From contig CAKRES010000009.1 of NCBI GenBank assembly GCA_934317845.1, positions 1-64,000 on the forward strand: a DNA stretch of 64,000 nucleotides. Reading direction: 5' to 3'. Positions 51,730 through 61,500 of the stretch are shown in pieces (within the stretch, counting starts at the first letter, position 1; every line of letters begins with the position of its first letter). Below the pieces are notes generated by a model. It did no database searches and was not told the origin of the DNA. It worked only from the letters and a program-made list of their open reading frames with translations. The position numbers were made by a program, and so were the translations under genes. Source of the stretch: an uncultured Lachnospiraceae bacterium. GTDB lineage: Bacteria > Bacillota > Clostridia > Lachnospirales > Lachnospiraceae.

Positions 51730-52824
51730 CTAATCTGCCCAGCCGGCCAGATCCTCTCCGTGAATCATCAGATCTGCTACACCGGTCTCTGCGTTTCGAA
51801 GCATTTTACGGTACATCATTTCATATGCGAGCTTACGCATACTGCGAAGTCCGTAGAAGCTTCCCTTACTCTTCTCATCTAATACCCTCTTGTTAAACTC
51901 ATCCTTTGCATCCTCTGCTACCTGGAAATGATATTTTGCAAGCGGCTCTTTGATATACTGGAAATACTCTTTATAGGTAAATGGTGGAAATACTACCTTT
52001 TCCGTGTAAAGTGCATCACTGATCGTCTGGTATACACGACCAAGCTGCGGCTCCTCCATGTAAGGAATACGGAACACATAAATATAATCCTTCTGCACAG
52101 CACGAAGCTTGCGGAGCAGTTTCTTAAATCCGGGATCATCCGGATCATGTACCCACTGGCTGATATCAAAGCTGATGCATTTTCCCTTGAAATTACCAAT
52201 ACCATTATACTGAAGCCATGGATCTTTGTCATTCTTCTCCACAGTTGTTTCGATCACCTTATTATTCTCATCGGAAAATTCAAACAGATCCAGACTGTTT
52301 ACCACATTGGCAAATATGTCCAGATAGGTGCTGTAACCACAACCTTCATCCAGAGAAAACAGATAAGCTCTTGCATTGAATACCCGTTGTACCCCCATCG
52401 CCGTGATCTGCGGAGCCACATTCATCAGCTCATCTAACAATGCTTTATAAGGAGCTGCTCCGAGCAGCATATCTACCTTTCCCTTTAAGGCATTTAAAAA
52501 CTGCTGCCGTTTTACTTCTTCTAACTCCTCTTCCTCCAGGATCTTTTCATAGGAAATCACAGCCTCTCTGGAGCCTTTTCCAATCTGGAATTCATCCTCT
52601 AAGGTCTGCCACAATTGAATCTCAAAGCCTTCATAAGTGACATCTCCCAGGAAAATCATCAGATTACAATCTGTATATCCGGAATCCAGCGTTTTGATCT
52701 TTCCGTTTTCTCCAATGATCTTCTGAATACAATCTCTCAAATGATTGATCGGGTTCTTTCCCATTGTACTCTCGCGAGTCATCACCCAGTCTCTTGCAAA
52801 TTCTGCGCGGAATTTAATTTTCAT
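51730..52824 (-). CDS. AAA+-like protein with degenerate Walker motifs
   Basis: About 364 residues. The C-terminal part FPPFTYKEYFQYIKEPLAKY and SFYGLRSMRKLAYEMM matches the lid region of SpoVK/CbbX-type AAA+ proteins. Where Walker A should be stands FSLDEGCGYSTYLDIFANVV: the invariant Lys is Tyr. The Walker B position CISFDIS lacks the Glu. It is likely a pseudo-ATPase or binding scaffold. Start at 52824 after GGAGG. Neighbours are an 845-residue exported protein and a small membrane protein. Confidence 0.6.
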   Translation of the reverse strand: MKIKFRAEFARDWVMTRESTMGKNPINHLRDCIQKIIGENGKIKTLDSGYTDCNLMIFLGDVTYEGFEIQLWQTLEDEFQIGKGSREAVISYEKILEEEELEEVKRQQFLNALKGKVDMLLGAAPYKALLDELMNVAPQITAMGVQRVFNARAYLFSLDEGCGYSTYLDIFANVVNSLDLFEFSDENNKVIETTVEKNDKDPWLQYNGIGNFKGKCISFDISQWVHDPDDPGFKKLLRKLRAVQKDYIYVFRIPYMEEPQLGRVYQTISDALYTEKVVFPPFTYKEYFQYIKEPLAKYHFQVAEDAKDEFNKRVLDEKSKGSFYGLRSMRKLAYEMMYRKMLRNAETGVADLMIHGEDLAGWAD

Positions 52825-52901
52825 ATGATTTCCTCCATCCTGCTCTTCCAAAATACATCATAAGTATTTAAATTATACCGTATATCAGGGGAAAAAGCTA
52901 C

Positions 52902-55439
52902 CTATTTTACATAGCTGTAGAAACAATTTCCCGCATCCAAAAGCTCTTTGCTCACCGTTTCAAAATCTTCCCGTTTTACTTCACCGGAAAGTGGATCACT
53001 GTATCGTACCAGCGATGCGTTAAAGCTGGTGATCAGAATATAACTTCCATCCTTTCTGCGTGCGATGACCGGATGCTTCTGACAGACATAATACATAGCA
53101 TCCGAAAGCGTAATACCACTTAAATTAACTGCCTCTATGGATTTGCCTTCTGACATGAGCGCAGTCACTTCTTTTTCTTTGTCAAGACTCTCTTTGGTCG
53201 TTTCCGCGCCCTCGTATTGCAGCAGCATGGCAACTGCTGCCGCCTTGCTGTCACTGACATCATCAGCTTTCACCATCGGGACATCATCCCCGACCGTACC
53301 ATATTCCTTGATTCCACTATAATCCCAGATCGTCTTCTGTCGGCTGTTGATCACACCGCCCTGTTCCTTTGCCGCCTGTCGGATCGCCTCCGATGCGGTA
53401 TTTACCGATGCACTGATCTCACCGTTGTGATAGATATAGTACCTGGTAAGTGTTATATCATCTTCCTCTGCCTTGATCGTCTGACCCGCATCCACACGTT
53501 TCTCTTTCGATGCCGCGGATTTTGGCTCCTCCGTCACATATACAGTATTCGGAAATACCATATAAAGCTCCTTGTAACGCACAGAGTTATAGGTATAATC
53601 GAGCATTACACTCTTTTGTTCCTCTCCTTCATTTCCCATAATGTGATAACTTCCCTGCTCATGGAAAGAACCATTTTTATATTGGGACAAATGAAGCTCG
53701 ACCAATGTACCTGTGATCGTGGCAGACATCACATACTGGCTGGACTTCTTCGGCTTATAACGTTTTACTATTTCTCCATCTTTATTCATGATGACGATCT
53801 CATACATCGGATAGTAAATGGTATCAGCATCCTGTGATACAATGTCACTTGTCTTTACCTTTCCATACACAAAATCCTCATCGACAAATCCGAGTGAACG
53901 AAGGACTTCTCCCTCGTCTGCCTTGATCGTATGCTCCTTCTGATCATTCAGATTCTTCACTGTGATCGTCTGGTTATTCCGGATATCCGCATCCGAATAA
54001 AGTGCGATCAGATGATAATCCTTCGAAGCCACTACGGTATCACTCGCCACCTGATCCATACTGAGCTTTGCACTCTTCTTTTGTGGATCAATTTCATATA
54101 ACCCGCCATTTAATGTCACATAAATAGTACGCTTTTTGTTCATATAAGCAACCTGCTGCACATCCTCTGTCAATGCGGCAAATGGCTGTTTAGATGGAAC
54201 AAAAGCAATCTCCTCGATCTGGTTTTCCTCCGCATGATATTCGTAGAATAAAATTCCATTCTGTCCCTCATACCGTCCACGGTTCATGTAACCGTACACC
54301 AAAAAGGCAAGATTCCCTTTCTCATCAATGCGCATGATCTTGATACCGTGCTGGTCATAGCTGTCCCTGACATTGGCTTTATCCTCCTGCAAAAAGCTGA
54401 ACACCTTTACCACCTGCGCCGAGTCGTTATCGTAAAGATAAAGCTCTTGATTTTTGACAAATGCAGCCTGTTTGTTATCCTTACTGACCATATAAGAAAT
54501 GCCGGAATTCTTTGCAATTCCAAGTTTTAAACTGTTTGACGACGTACTGGTAAAGACCGGATCATAAAAAGATTCCATCGTTCTGTCATAGCTTAACAGA
54601 TACATCCGATCCTTTGTATAGCGCACCCGATACGTCTCTTCCGCCTCATAATATTCCTGATTTCCTCCGCTGCTCTTGGCACTTAAGACATAACGGAACT
54701 TCAAGGAAGCTACATCCTGATTGACATTTGTGATCGAGATCATCGGCTTGGATAAAAAAGATGGGGCCATATCTGCATAAGTGATCGCTTCAAAGCTGGA
54801 CGTAATATCCACATGTCCAAGATCCGTCGATGTTTTGGAAGGATCAGGCTCCAGATAGGTCTTCATCTGTTCGGCATCCTGCTTGCTGAGCAGTGCCTCA
54901 TTAAACTTCTTACAAAACGCGATCTGTTCCTTCATATGAAGATCCGTTCCGTAAAGTACCCGTGTATAATAAGTCAGATCCACACCACCTTCGGTTACGA
55001 GGACCAGCTTTAAAATGTAATCCTGATCTTCCTTTAACTGCATCCGGATGGAAAGATCCGCCTTTAACCGCTTATTTTTATCGGTTTTAAAGGACTTGAT
55101 ATCACCGTCCTCCACCAATGAAGATGCATCTGCACTGCGCAGCTCATAATGCATTTTCTTGATCGTATAATTGTCATTTTCGATCAGAAGGGAGATCGGC
55201 TCACCTTCTTCCAGCGGGGTTAGTGTATCACGCAGCAAAGCTGCATCAATGTCAGACGTATACCCATGCAGACAGTTGACATTTTCAGATGCAACCTTCG
55301 TATAGACCAGAGGAAGCGTCGCCTGATCCATGGAAAGTGTGTTGTCCCCCGCATTCGTTCCCATCACATAATTGATGCCGATCACGCCACCGATAAAGCA
55401 GACAATAAATACGATGATCTGTATTACCCGGTTTCTCAT
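52902..55439 (-). CDS. Exported membrane-anchored protein with C39-like end
   Basis: 845 residues: N-terminal anchor helix (VIQIIVFIVCFIGGVIGINY), beta-rich domains, a propeller-like middle (QELYLYDNDSAQVVKVFSF, GNLAFLVYGYMNRGRYEG) and a C-terminal C39-peptidase-like domain: SKAAAVAMLLQYEG, HPVIARRKDGSYILITSFNA and YSDPLSG. At the place of the catalytic Cys (normally DCGPA.A) it has DSKAAA, and the His position reads Tyr, so no protease activity is expected. It overlaps the upstream methyltransferase gene by ATGA. Confidence 0.65.
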   Translation of the reverse strand: MRNRVIQIIVFIVCFIGGVIGINYVMGTNAGDNTLSMDQATLPLVYTKVASENVNCLHGYTSDIDAALLRDTLTPLEEGEPISLLIENDNYTIKKMHYELRSADASSLVEDGDIKSFKTDKNKRLKADLSIRMQLKEDQDYILKLVLVTEGGVDLTYYTRVLYGTDLHMKEQIAFCKKFNEALLSKQDAEQMKTYLEPDPSKTSTDLGHVDITSSFEAITYADMAPSFLSKPMISITNVNQDVASLKFRYVLSAKSSGGNQEYYEAEETYRVRYTKDRMYLLSYDRTMESFYDPVFTSTSSNSLKLGIAKNSGISYMVSKDNKQAAFVKNQELYLYDNDSAQVVKVFSFLQEDKANVRDSYDQHGIKIMRIDEKGNLAFLVYGYMNRGRYEGQNGILFYEYHAEENQIEEIAFVPSKQPFAALTEDVQQVAYMNKKRTIYVTLNGGLYEIDPQKKSAKLSMDQVASDTVVASKDYHLIALYSDADIRNNQTITVKNLNDQKEHTIKADEGEVLRSLGFVDEDFVYGKVKTSDIVSQDADTIYYPMYEIVIMNKDGEIVKRYKPKKSSQYVMSATITGTLVELHLSQYKNGSFHEQGSYHIMGNEGEEQKSVMLDYTYNSVRYKELYMVFPNTVYVTEEPKSAASKEKRVDAGQTIKAEEDDITLTRYYIYHNGEISASVNTASEAIRQAAKEQGGVINSRQKTIWDYSGIKEYGTVGDDVPMVKADDVSDSKAAAVAMLLQYEGAETTKESLDKEKEVTALMSEGKSIEAVNLSGITLSDAMYYVCQKHPVIARRKDGSYILITSFNASLVRYSDPLSGEVKREDFETVSKELLDAGNCFYSYVK

Positions 55440-56587
55440 ATGCCTTCCTCCTTCATCAAACGCTGTAACGTAAGTTCCTGTCCGAGAAATGACTGGAAAC
55501 GAACAAATGCATCACTTTTCCCCGGTGCCTGTCCCGCTTTTTTTACCGCGCGCAGCAACAGGTTCTTTGGTGTATTTTCGATATCAATGAATTCCAGGAT
55601 CTGCGTCTCATAGCCGACACTTTTCAAAAGCTCTGCCCGGATGACATCCGTTGCAAGGGCGCAGAACCGCTCCTTGATGATACCATAAGAAAGCATTGCC
55701 TCTAATGTCTCATTTTTGAGCACCTGATTCAACTCATGCTGGCAGCACGGGACGCTTAAGATCACTTTGGCATCCCACTGCATCGCCTTATAAAGTGCGT
55801 AATCGGTCGCAGTATCACAGGCATGGAGTGTTACCACCATATCCACCTTGTCATAGCCTTCATAATCTTTGATGTCTCCGGTTAAAAAAGCAAGTCCGTC
55901 ATAGCCATACTGCTTCGCAAGCTTGTTACATGCATCGATCACATCTTCTTTCAGATCAAGACCGATCATATGTACCTTGCGCTTTTTGAGCACGGTCATA
56001 TAGTAGTAGAGAGCAAAGGTAAGGTACGATTTGCCGCAGCCAAAATCCAGGATCGTAAGCGGCTGATCCGTCGGAAGCTCCTTTTCCACATCCAGCACCA
56101 TTTCCAGAAAACGGTTGATCTGGCGGAACTTGTCCTGCTGCCTTGCGTGTACTTTTCCCTCAGCATTCATGACACCAAGATCCACTAAAAAAGGAACCGG
56201 CGTCCCCTCCTCAATCAGATAACGTTTCACCCGGTTGTGGCTTAAGTTCGCCGGCATTACTGTCTTCACCTTTTTTCTGGAGATCGATTGGTGTCCCTTT
56301 TTGCTGCTTAAGATCGTGATCGTCTCTTCCCTTGTGATCACCTGGATCTGTTTAAATGCAGTCTGCAGGGAAGGACTGATCCTTGCTAAAATATCCTCTC
56401 TTTTATGATTTTCGTGAAATACTTTTGTCCCTATGAAAGAAGAAACCTGATAATACAGTTCTTCTTTGATCAAAACCGGACGGATCTTGATCTTTGTGGC
56501 TCCCTCCTTCTTTCTTGGGTTACTGGCTATGATCTGTTTCAAGTCAGTTGTTAGATATTTATCTAATATATCGGATAATGTTTCCAT
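55436..56587 (-). CDS. SAM-dependent methyltransferase, Methyltransf_32-like
   Basis: 383 residues: an N-terminal domain of about 170 residues, then LTILDFGCGKSYLTFALYYY, MIGLDLKEDVI, VVTLHACDTATDYAL and SVPCCQHELN. The CDTATDYA and PCCQHE motifs define the family, thought to modify RNA or small substrates; target unknown. It starts the unit that continues with the exported C39-like protein. Confidence 0.85.
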   Translation of the reverse strand: METLSDILDKYLTTDLKQIIASNPRKKEGATKIKIRPVLIKEELYYQVSSFIGTKVFHENHKREDILARISPSLQTAFKQIQVITREETITILSSKKGHQSISRKKVKTVMPANLSHNRVKRYLIEEGTPVPFLVDLGVMNAEGKVHARQQDKFRQINRFLEMVLDVEKELPTDQPLTILDFGCGKSYLTFALYYYMTVLKKRKVHMIGLDLKEDVIDACNKLAKQYGYDGLAFLTGDIKDYEGYDKVDMVVTLHACDTATDYALYKAMQWDAKVILSVPCCQHELNQVLKNETLEAMLSYGIIKERFCALATDVIRAELLKSVGYETQILEFIDIENTPKNLLLRAVKKAGQAPGKSDAFVRFQSFLGQELTLQRLMKEEGI

Positions 56588-56648
56588 ATTTCTGTTCCTT
56601 TTGTTTTTCCATTAAAAATCGATGTGTTTTGTCTGTTCCTGTCGATTC

Positions 56649-57020
56649 TTATTTTAAAGAATTAGGGGGAAAAGCACAAGAGTTTTCACGAAACTTTTTT
56701 TGATGGCGGCATTTTCGCATGCGCCGCACATAGATCTCATCCAGAAGAAGCACCATCAAAAGCGGATAACAGATCATCTGATCGGCACTGCAGCCGATCT
56801 TTTGACCAAGATCCATTGCAAGCTTTTGTACACTTGCCTCATCCACCGACTCCCGATACATCATGGAATCCTCGTATTCCAGACGGTCTAACGCTTCGGA
56901 CACCAGATCATAATACATTTTCGCTTCCTTCGGATAACAGCGGTGCAGCTTTTTATAATCCTCCTGCCACTGTTTTTCATCTTCTTCGTAATCCATTAAA
57001 TACTTAAGACTCTGTTCCAT
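56649..57020 (-). CDS. Small acidic helical protein
   Basis: 123 residues, helical and charged (DYEEDEKQWQEDYKKLHRCY), with a short hydrophobic segment YPLLMVLLLDEIYVRRM. GAAGGATGG before the ATG. No family recognised. It stands between ywmB and the methyltransferase gene, in the same direction. Confidence 0.65.
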   Translation of the reverse strand: MEQSLKYLMDYEEDEKQWQEDYKKLHRCYPKEAKMYYDLVSEALDRLEYEDSMMYRESVDEASVQKLAMDLGQKIGCSADQMICYPLLMVLLLDEIYVRRMRKCRHQKKFRENSCAFPPNSLK

Positions 57021-57076
57021 CCTTCTGCTACCTGTTTCTTTTTGCTATAGCCTATGCAAAAGGAACCCACTCTGTG

Positions 57077-57802
57077 TCAAAAATCTTCATTATAATAAGG
57101 TATGGCGAGATTTAAATAGGTGCGTCTGTCCGTTTGGGAAAAGGAAAATATAAGCTGCGTGTTCACCCTTTTGTGATTCATTCTTTGATATACATCTAAT
57201 CGGTTGGTATAACCATAGTAGATCGTCTTATCTTCTAATGTCTGTTTTTTTAGTTCGCGGCTTTCGAGCACCCGAAACATCGTGTCTTTGATCTCATTCA
57301 TGCGCTCACTGCTCAATTTTCCCTCGTAGCTGCCCTTCATACTGATCCCACTCTGGCAGGAAAGCCCCAGTGCATCATAGCTTTTCTCCAAAACTTCCTT
57401 GTAGTGGATAATGGAATCCATCCGGTCCGTCAGCGTGATCGTTGTAACAAGCACCTGTTTTTTGTCCCCGGCTCCCTCTTTCAAAGAAATATCCACACTG
57501 GCAAGCTGATTTTTGCTCATGATCCGGTACTGCTCCGCCTCTTCCTCGATCACTTCCTGATACTCTGTCATATTTAAAGAAGAAGCAAGATATGAAAGCA
57601 GCTCCTTTTTTTCCGTAACAGAGTACAGATAATTGGAAAGTTCTCCTTTCACCGTAAGCGTTCCGGTAAGCGGCGAGGATTCTCCGGATAAAAATGCCTC
57701 CGTGATCTTACCATCATTTTTCAATCCAAGCGTCACCACACATTGCAGCAGCACTGCCACCCATACTAATGTGATCGCATAAACCATCGTGCGTTTGTTC
57801 AT
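57077..57802 (-). CDS. YwmB-family protein
   Basis: 241 residues: signal/anchor at 7-27, then an alpha-beta protein with GELSNYLYSVTEKKEL, SVDISLKEGAGDKKQVLV and SGISMKGSYEGKLS. It fits the YwmB (DUF1779, TATA-binding-like fold) family of secreted Firmicute proteins of unknown role. Its ribosome site AAGGGGG lies inside a strong hairpin (57809-57869). Confidence 0.65.
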   Translation of the reverse strand: MNKRTMVYAITLVWVAVLLQCVVTLGLKNDGKITEAFLSGESSPLTGTLTVKGELSNYLYSVTEKKELLSYLASSLNMTEYQEVIEEEAEQYRIMSKNQLASVDISLKEGAGDKKQVLVTTITLTDRMDSIIHYKEVLEKSYDALGLSCQSGISMKGSYEGKLSSERMNEIKDTMFRVLESRELKKQTLEDKTIYYGYTNRLDVYQRMNHKRVNTQLIFSFSQTDRRTYLNLAIPYYNEDF

Positions 57803-57808
57803 AAAAAT

Positions 57809-57869
57809 AACCCCCTTGCAATTTGGTCTGGCATGTTATTCCATATTCTTAACCAAATGCAGGGGGGTT
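57809..57869 (-). terminator. Hairpin that is deoC terminator and hides the ywmB ribosome site
   Basis: AACCCCCCTGCA..TTTGGT pairs with ACCAAAT.TGCA.GGGGGTT, followed by ATTTTTATG; the ATG is the ywmB start. The same arm that ends the deoC transcript carries the ywmB Shine-Dalgarno AAGGGGG. Confidence 0.75.
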
Positions 57870-57897
57870 ATACATAAATGCTCCTTCGTTTCTGTTA

Positions 57898-58545
57898 TTA
57901 TTTTTCTGTAAGCAGCCGGATCGCAGAAGAGGTTCCGATGCGTGAACAGCCAAGAGAAAGGAACGTCTCCAGATCCTCTTTGGAAGATACACCGCCTGCC
58001 GCTTTCATTTTCACATCCGGTCCGATCATCTCCCGGAACAGTTTAATATCCGCAAAGGTTGCGCCGCCGCTTCCAAATCCGGTACTCGTTTTGATATAAT
58101 CGGCACCCGCCTCAGTCACCACCTGACACATCGCGATCTTTTCTCCCTCGGTCAGATTGCAGGTTTCAATGATAACCTTTAATATGTGGCTGCCGCAGAT
58201 TTTTTTGATCGAAGCGATCTCCTCCTTAATCTTTACAAACTGTCCGTCCTTGACATCGTTTTGATTGATGACCATATCGATCTCATCGGCACCATGTTCC
58301 AATGCGTTCTTCGTTTCAAATTCCTTGACCTCTCTGGTATTGTACCCGTTTGGAAATCCGATCACGGTACAGATCGTAAGATCCTGATACAGCCCCCGCA
58401 CCGGTTTTACGTAACACGGTGGAATACAGACCGATGCCGTATGATACCGGACTGCCTCGTCACAAAGCGTCTTGATCTCGGCGAAAGTTGCTGTTGGTTT
58501 TAACAGTGTATGGTCAATATAGGGATAGATTTGTTCATTCGTCAT
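57898..58545 (-). CDS. deoC: Deoxyribose-phosphate aldolase
   Basis: 215 residues, normal length. YIDHTLLKP at the start, CTVIGFPNG, KVIIETCNL and the Schiff-base Lys in DYIKTSTGFG, then KAAGGVSS. Cleaves deoxyribose 5-phosphate to acetaldehyde and glyceraldehyde 3-phosphate. Its ATG overlaps the stop of the 1450-residue surface protein, an unexpected partner. Confidence 0.97.
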   Translation of the reverse strand: MTNEQIYPYIDHTLLKPTATFAEIKTLCDEAVRYHTASVCIPPCYVKPVRGLYQDLTICTVIGFPNGYNTREVKEFETKNALEHGADEIDMVINQNDVKDGQFVKIKEEIASIKKICGSHILKVIIETCNLTEGEKIAMCQVVTEAGADYIKTSTGFGSGGATFADIKLFREMIGPDVKMKAAGGVSSKEDLETFLSLGCSRIGTSSAIRLLTEK

Positions 58546-61500
58546 TTGATCTTACCTCGTTTCTGTCCTTGTTTTGACAGCAGCTTTTTGTACTGCTTCT
58601 TTTTTGATCCTGGTACCTTTATGATAAGTCCACGTGCCGTTTTCGTAAAGAGCTTTTTACCGGTCTTTTTCAGTTTTTTGCTCTTGATACGGATCGTTTT
58701 TAACTTTTTACAGTTATAAAATGCCTTTGTTTTGATCGTGGTCACACTGCTGCCAACCAAAAGCTCCGTCAGTTTTTTCTCATTGGCAAATGCTTTCTTT
58801 CCAATCTCTGTGACCTGGTAACGGAATCCATTGATCTCCACATAAAAGGGGACGGCAGCTTTTTTCAGTGAACGGTTGACTACCTTGATCAGCTCCACAC
58901 TACCACCTGTGACCGTTACCTTTTTCACCTTGTAACGATAATTTCCGATCGTGTAAATGCCACCCGCCTTCGGCATTCCAAGTCCATCATAGTAGCTGAT
59001 CAGTTCATGGTTTTCATCGTACTTTTTCTGAGCCGGATCGGTTTTATTCGGCTTTTTCTGCCCAGTCTGTTTGTGATCGTTTTTTGCTTCCTCGGTAGTC
59101 TGACCTGCCGGATCAGGAGATGGCTGTTTCGTCGTATTGTTCTGGTCATCGTCCTTTTTGGAATCGTCCGGGGCAGTATACCGGCTGTTCCTGATCGTCA
59201 CAAGCAGTATGATCTGTTCGGTCATCGCACCGGTCTCCTCGTTCTTAATATAAAATCCAACACGGTTTGTGATACGCTCCTTATCCTTTGGTACAGTAAG
59301 CGTAATGCCATCCTTGCCATACACACTGTTGAGCCGGTTCGACATCAGATACCCCTCTTTCGGCTTTATCGTTACCGAATCCAGATAATCTTCTCCTTCT
59401 TTTGTTCCTATGATCTCGTACATTTCCGCCGTTACCGGAAGAGAAACGATCGCAAATGGTACAGTTACGCTGCCCTCGTAATTGCTATCGTCCTTCGCCG
59501 TGATCAGAAGGGATGCCTGCTGTTCATTTGTAGTAAGCTCCACATTATTTTGTGCTATGACAACAAGCTCCTCCTTTTTTAACAGGTTGGCTTCTTCTGC
59601 TGTGATCATAAGCTGCGGCTTCACCGGATTTCCCGTGTAGTAACAGCTTTTTAATGCTTCAAAAAGCGAAGCTGCAAGTTCTTTTTTCTTTACGGTAACC
59701 GTATGATGCCCGGAATCTGATACGGTACCATTTTGTGCCGTGACTCTTACAAAGATCTCATGCGTTCCTGCACAAAGATCCGCCGGAATCCGATAAGAAT
59801 CCTTTGTTTCATTGGCAAGCGGCACCTCTTTTTCCCCGCTCTTTTCATACCACTGATAAGTAAGATACGAGCCATCTTTTGACATGCTGCACGAAGCCTT
59901 CACCGTATACTGCTCTGTTGCCGGATTTCTGCCATAGGTGATCGTCAGGTCTTTATTTTCATCTGTTAAAAAAATGCGTCCGGTCGTATCATAACCGGCA
60001 TAAAGATATGTATCCTTCTCAACGGTAACAGAAGTCTCCGTCATATATACCGTGCTGCCCTTCAGTCTGGTCCATCCGCCAAAATAAAGGGTCTGTCCAT
60101 CCTGCGTTATCGTATGCTCCGGAACGCTGTCCGGTACTGCTGCCACAAATCCGCTGTTCCCATATTGGGAAACTTCTGTGCCATTTTCCTGATATATTTG
60201 ATCTTCATCATATACCGTGTAGCGCATGATCTGTGCCTGTTCTTTTTCTTTGCTGGTTTTATACTCTGCAAACTGCGGTGTATGCTGCACGGACACATCC
60301 TGACACCAGATCAGCTCCCGGCTGCGGATCACATGATCGCTGCATCCATCCGATACCGTATCTGTTTGATACGCATCAAATGCCTCTTTTTTTACAATGC
60401 TTGTCTCACCGGCCTGCATACAAGCAAGCTGCAGATACCAGCATACTTTTCCTGATGAAAAGGCACGTTCCGGCAGACCCATTACCCGGTTTTTTACATC
60501 ATCTGCTGCCGTTTCCACCGCAACAATGGCTCCCTTTACGCCTGCTTTCTCCTGATCATAGTAGCAGTCGGAAAAGGTATTTTTTACATTCTCCGCGGTT
60601 GCACATTCTCCGACAATACCGCCCGCTGTTTTCACCATGGTGCCAAACTGCATGGAAACATCGGCATAGCAGCGATAGATCTCACAGGCGGCAAATTGAG
60701 AATCAAACGAAGAGCTGTGTTCCCTGCTGATCCCTGCTGATCCCACAATACCTCCGGTAAATTCCAGTGCAGCCTTCGTTTTTCCGGTCACATAACAGCT
60801 TATGATCTTGGTTGCTACCGCTTTTCCAACAATGCCACCAACATATTGTTTTCCACTGATCGATACATTGGTCAGACCGAGTCTTTCAATCCTTGCACCA
60901 TACGTGGCTCCAAAAAGTCCCACATAATTCTGATCCGGTTTGTTTATCGTAAGACCATTGATCACATGGTACTGTCCGTCAAATGTTCCGCAAAAAGCAT
61001 TTTCATAAGAAGCGGTACCATCTTTGGTTGTTATCGTTCCGATTGGATCAACCAAAGTATCACTCAGATCAAGATCATTTAAAAGCACTGCTTTGGCATG
61101 CCTTGCATCCTCCCCCTCTAAAGTTACTGCTCCATTGACATAAGAAACAAACCACAAAAACTGCAGCTTATTTTTGATCTCAAAATAGCCCTCATTATTT
61201 TTGACCGGCTCCGCACTCTGCTTTGTTACGGTAACGATCGTATCCTTTTCAATTTCTGTTCCGGTAAAAGGAATCGTATCTCCCTCCTCATTTTCACAGG
61301 TAAACTCATAAAAATAAGGAAGCTCAGCACTCGGCAGTTTCGTGCTTTCGTTACAATATGCAATTCCCTCATAATCTCCCCGGTAGGTGATACGGTTTAC
61401 CTTGCGGCTTCCCAGCGTTTCAGGATCACTGATAAACCGCGGCATCTCATCAGCAGGCTGTTTCTCTGAGATGGATAAATATTGTCCGTATGTCTCGGAT

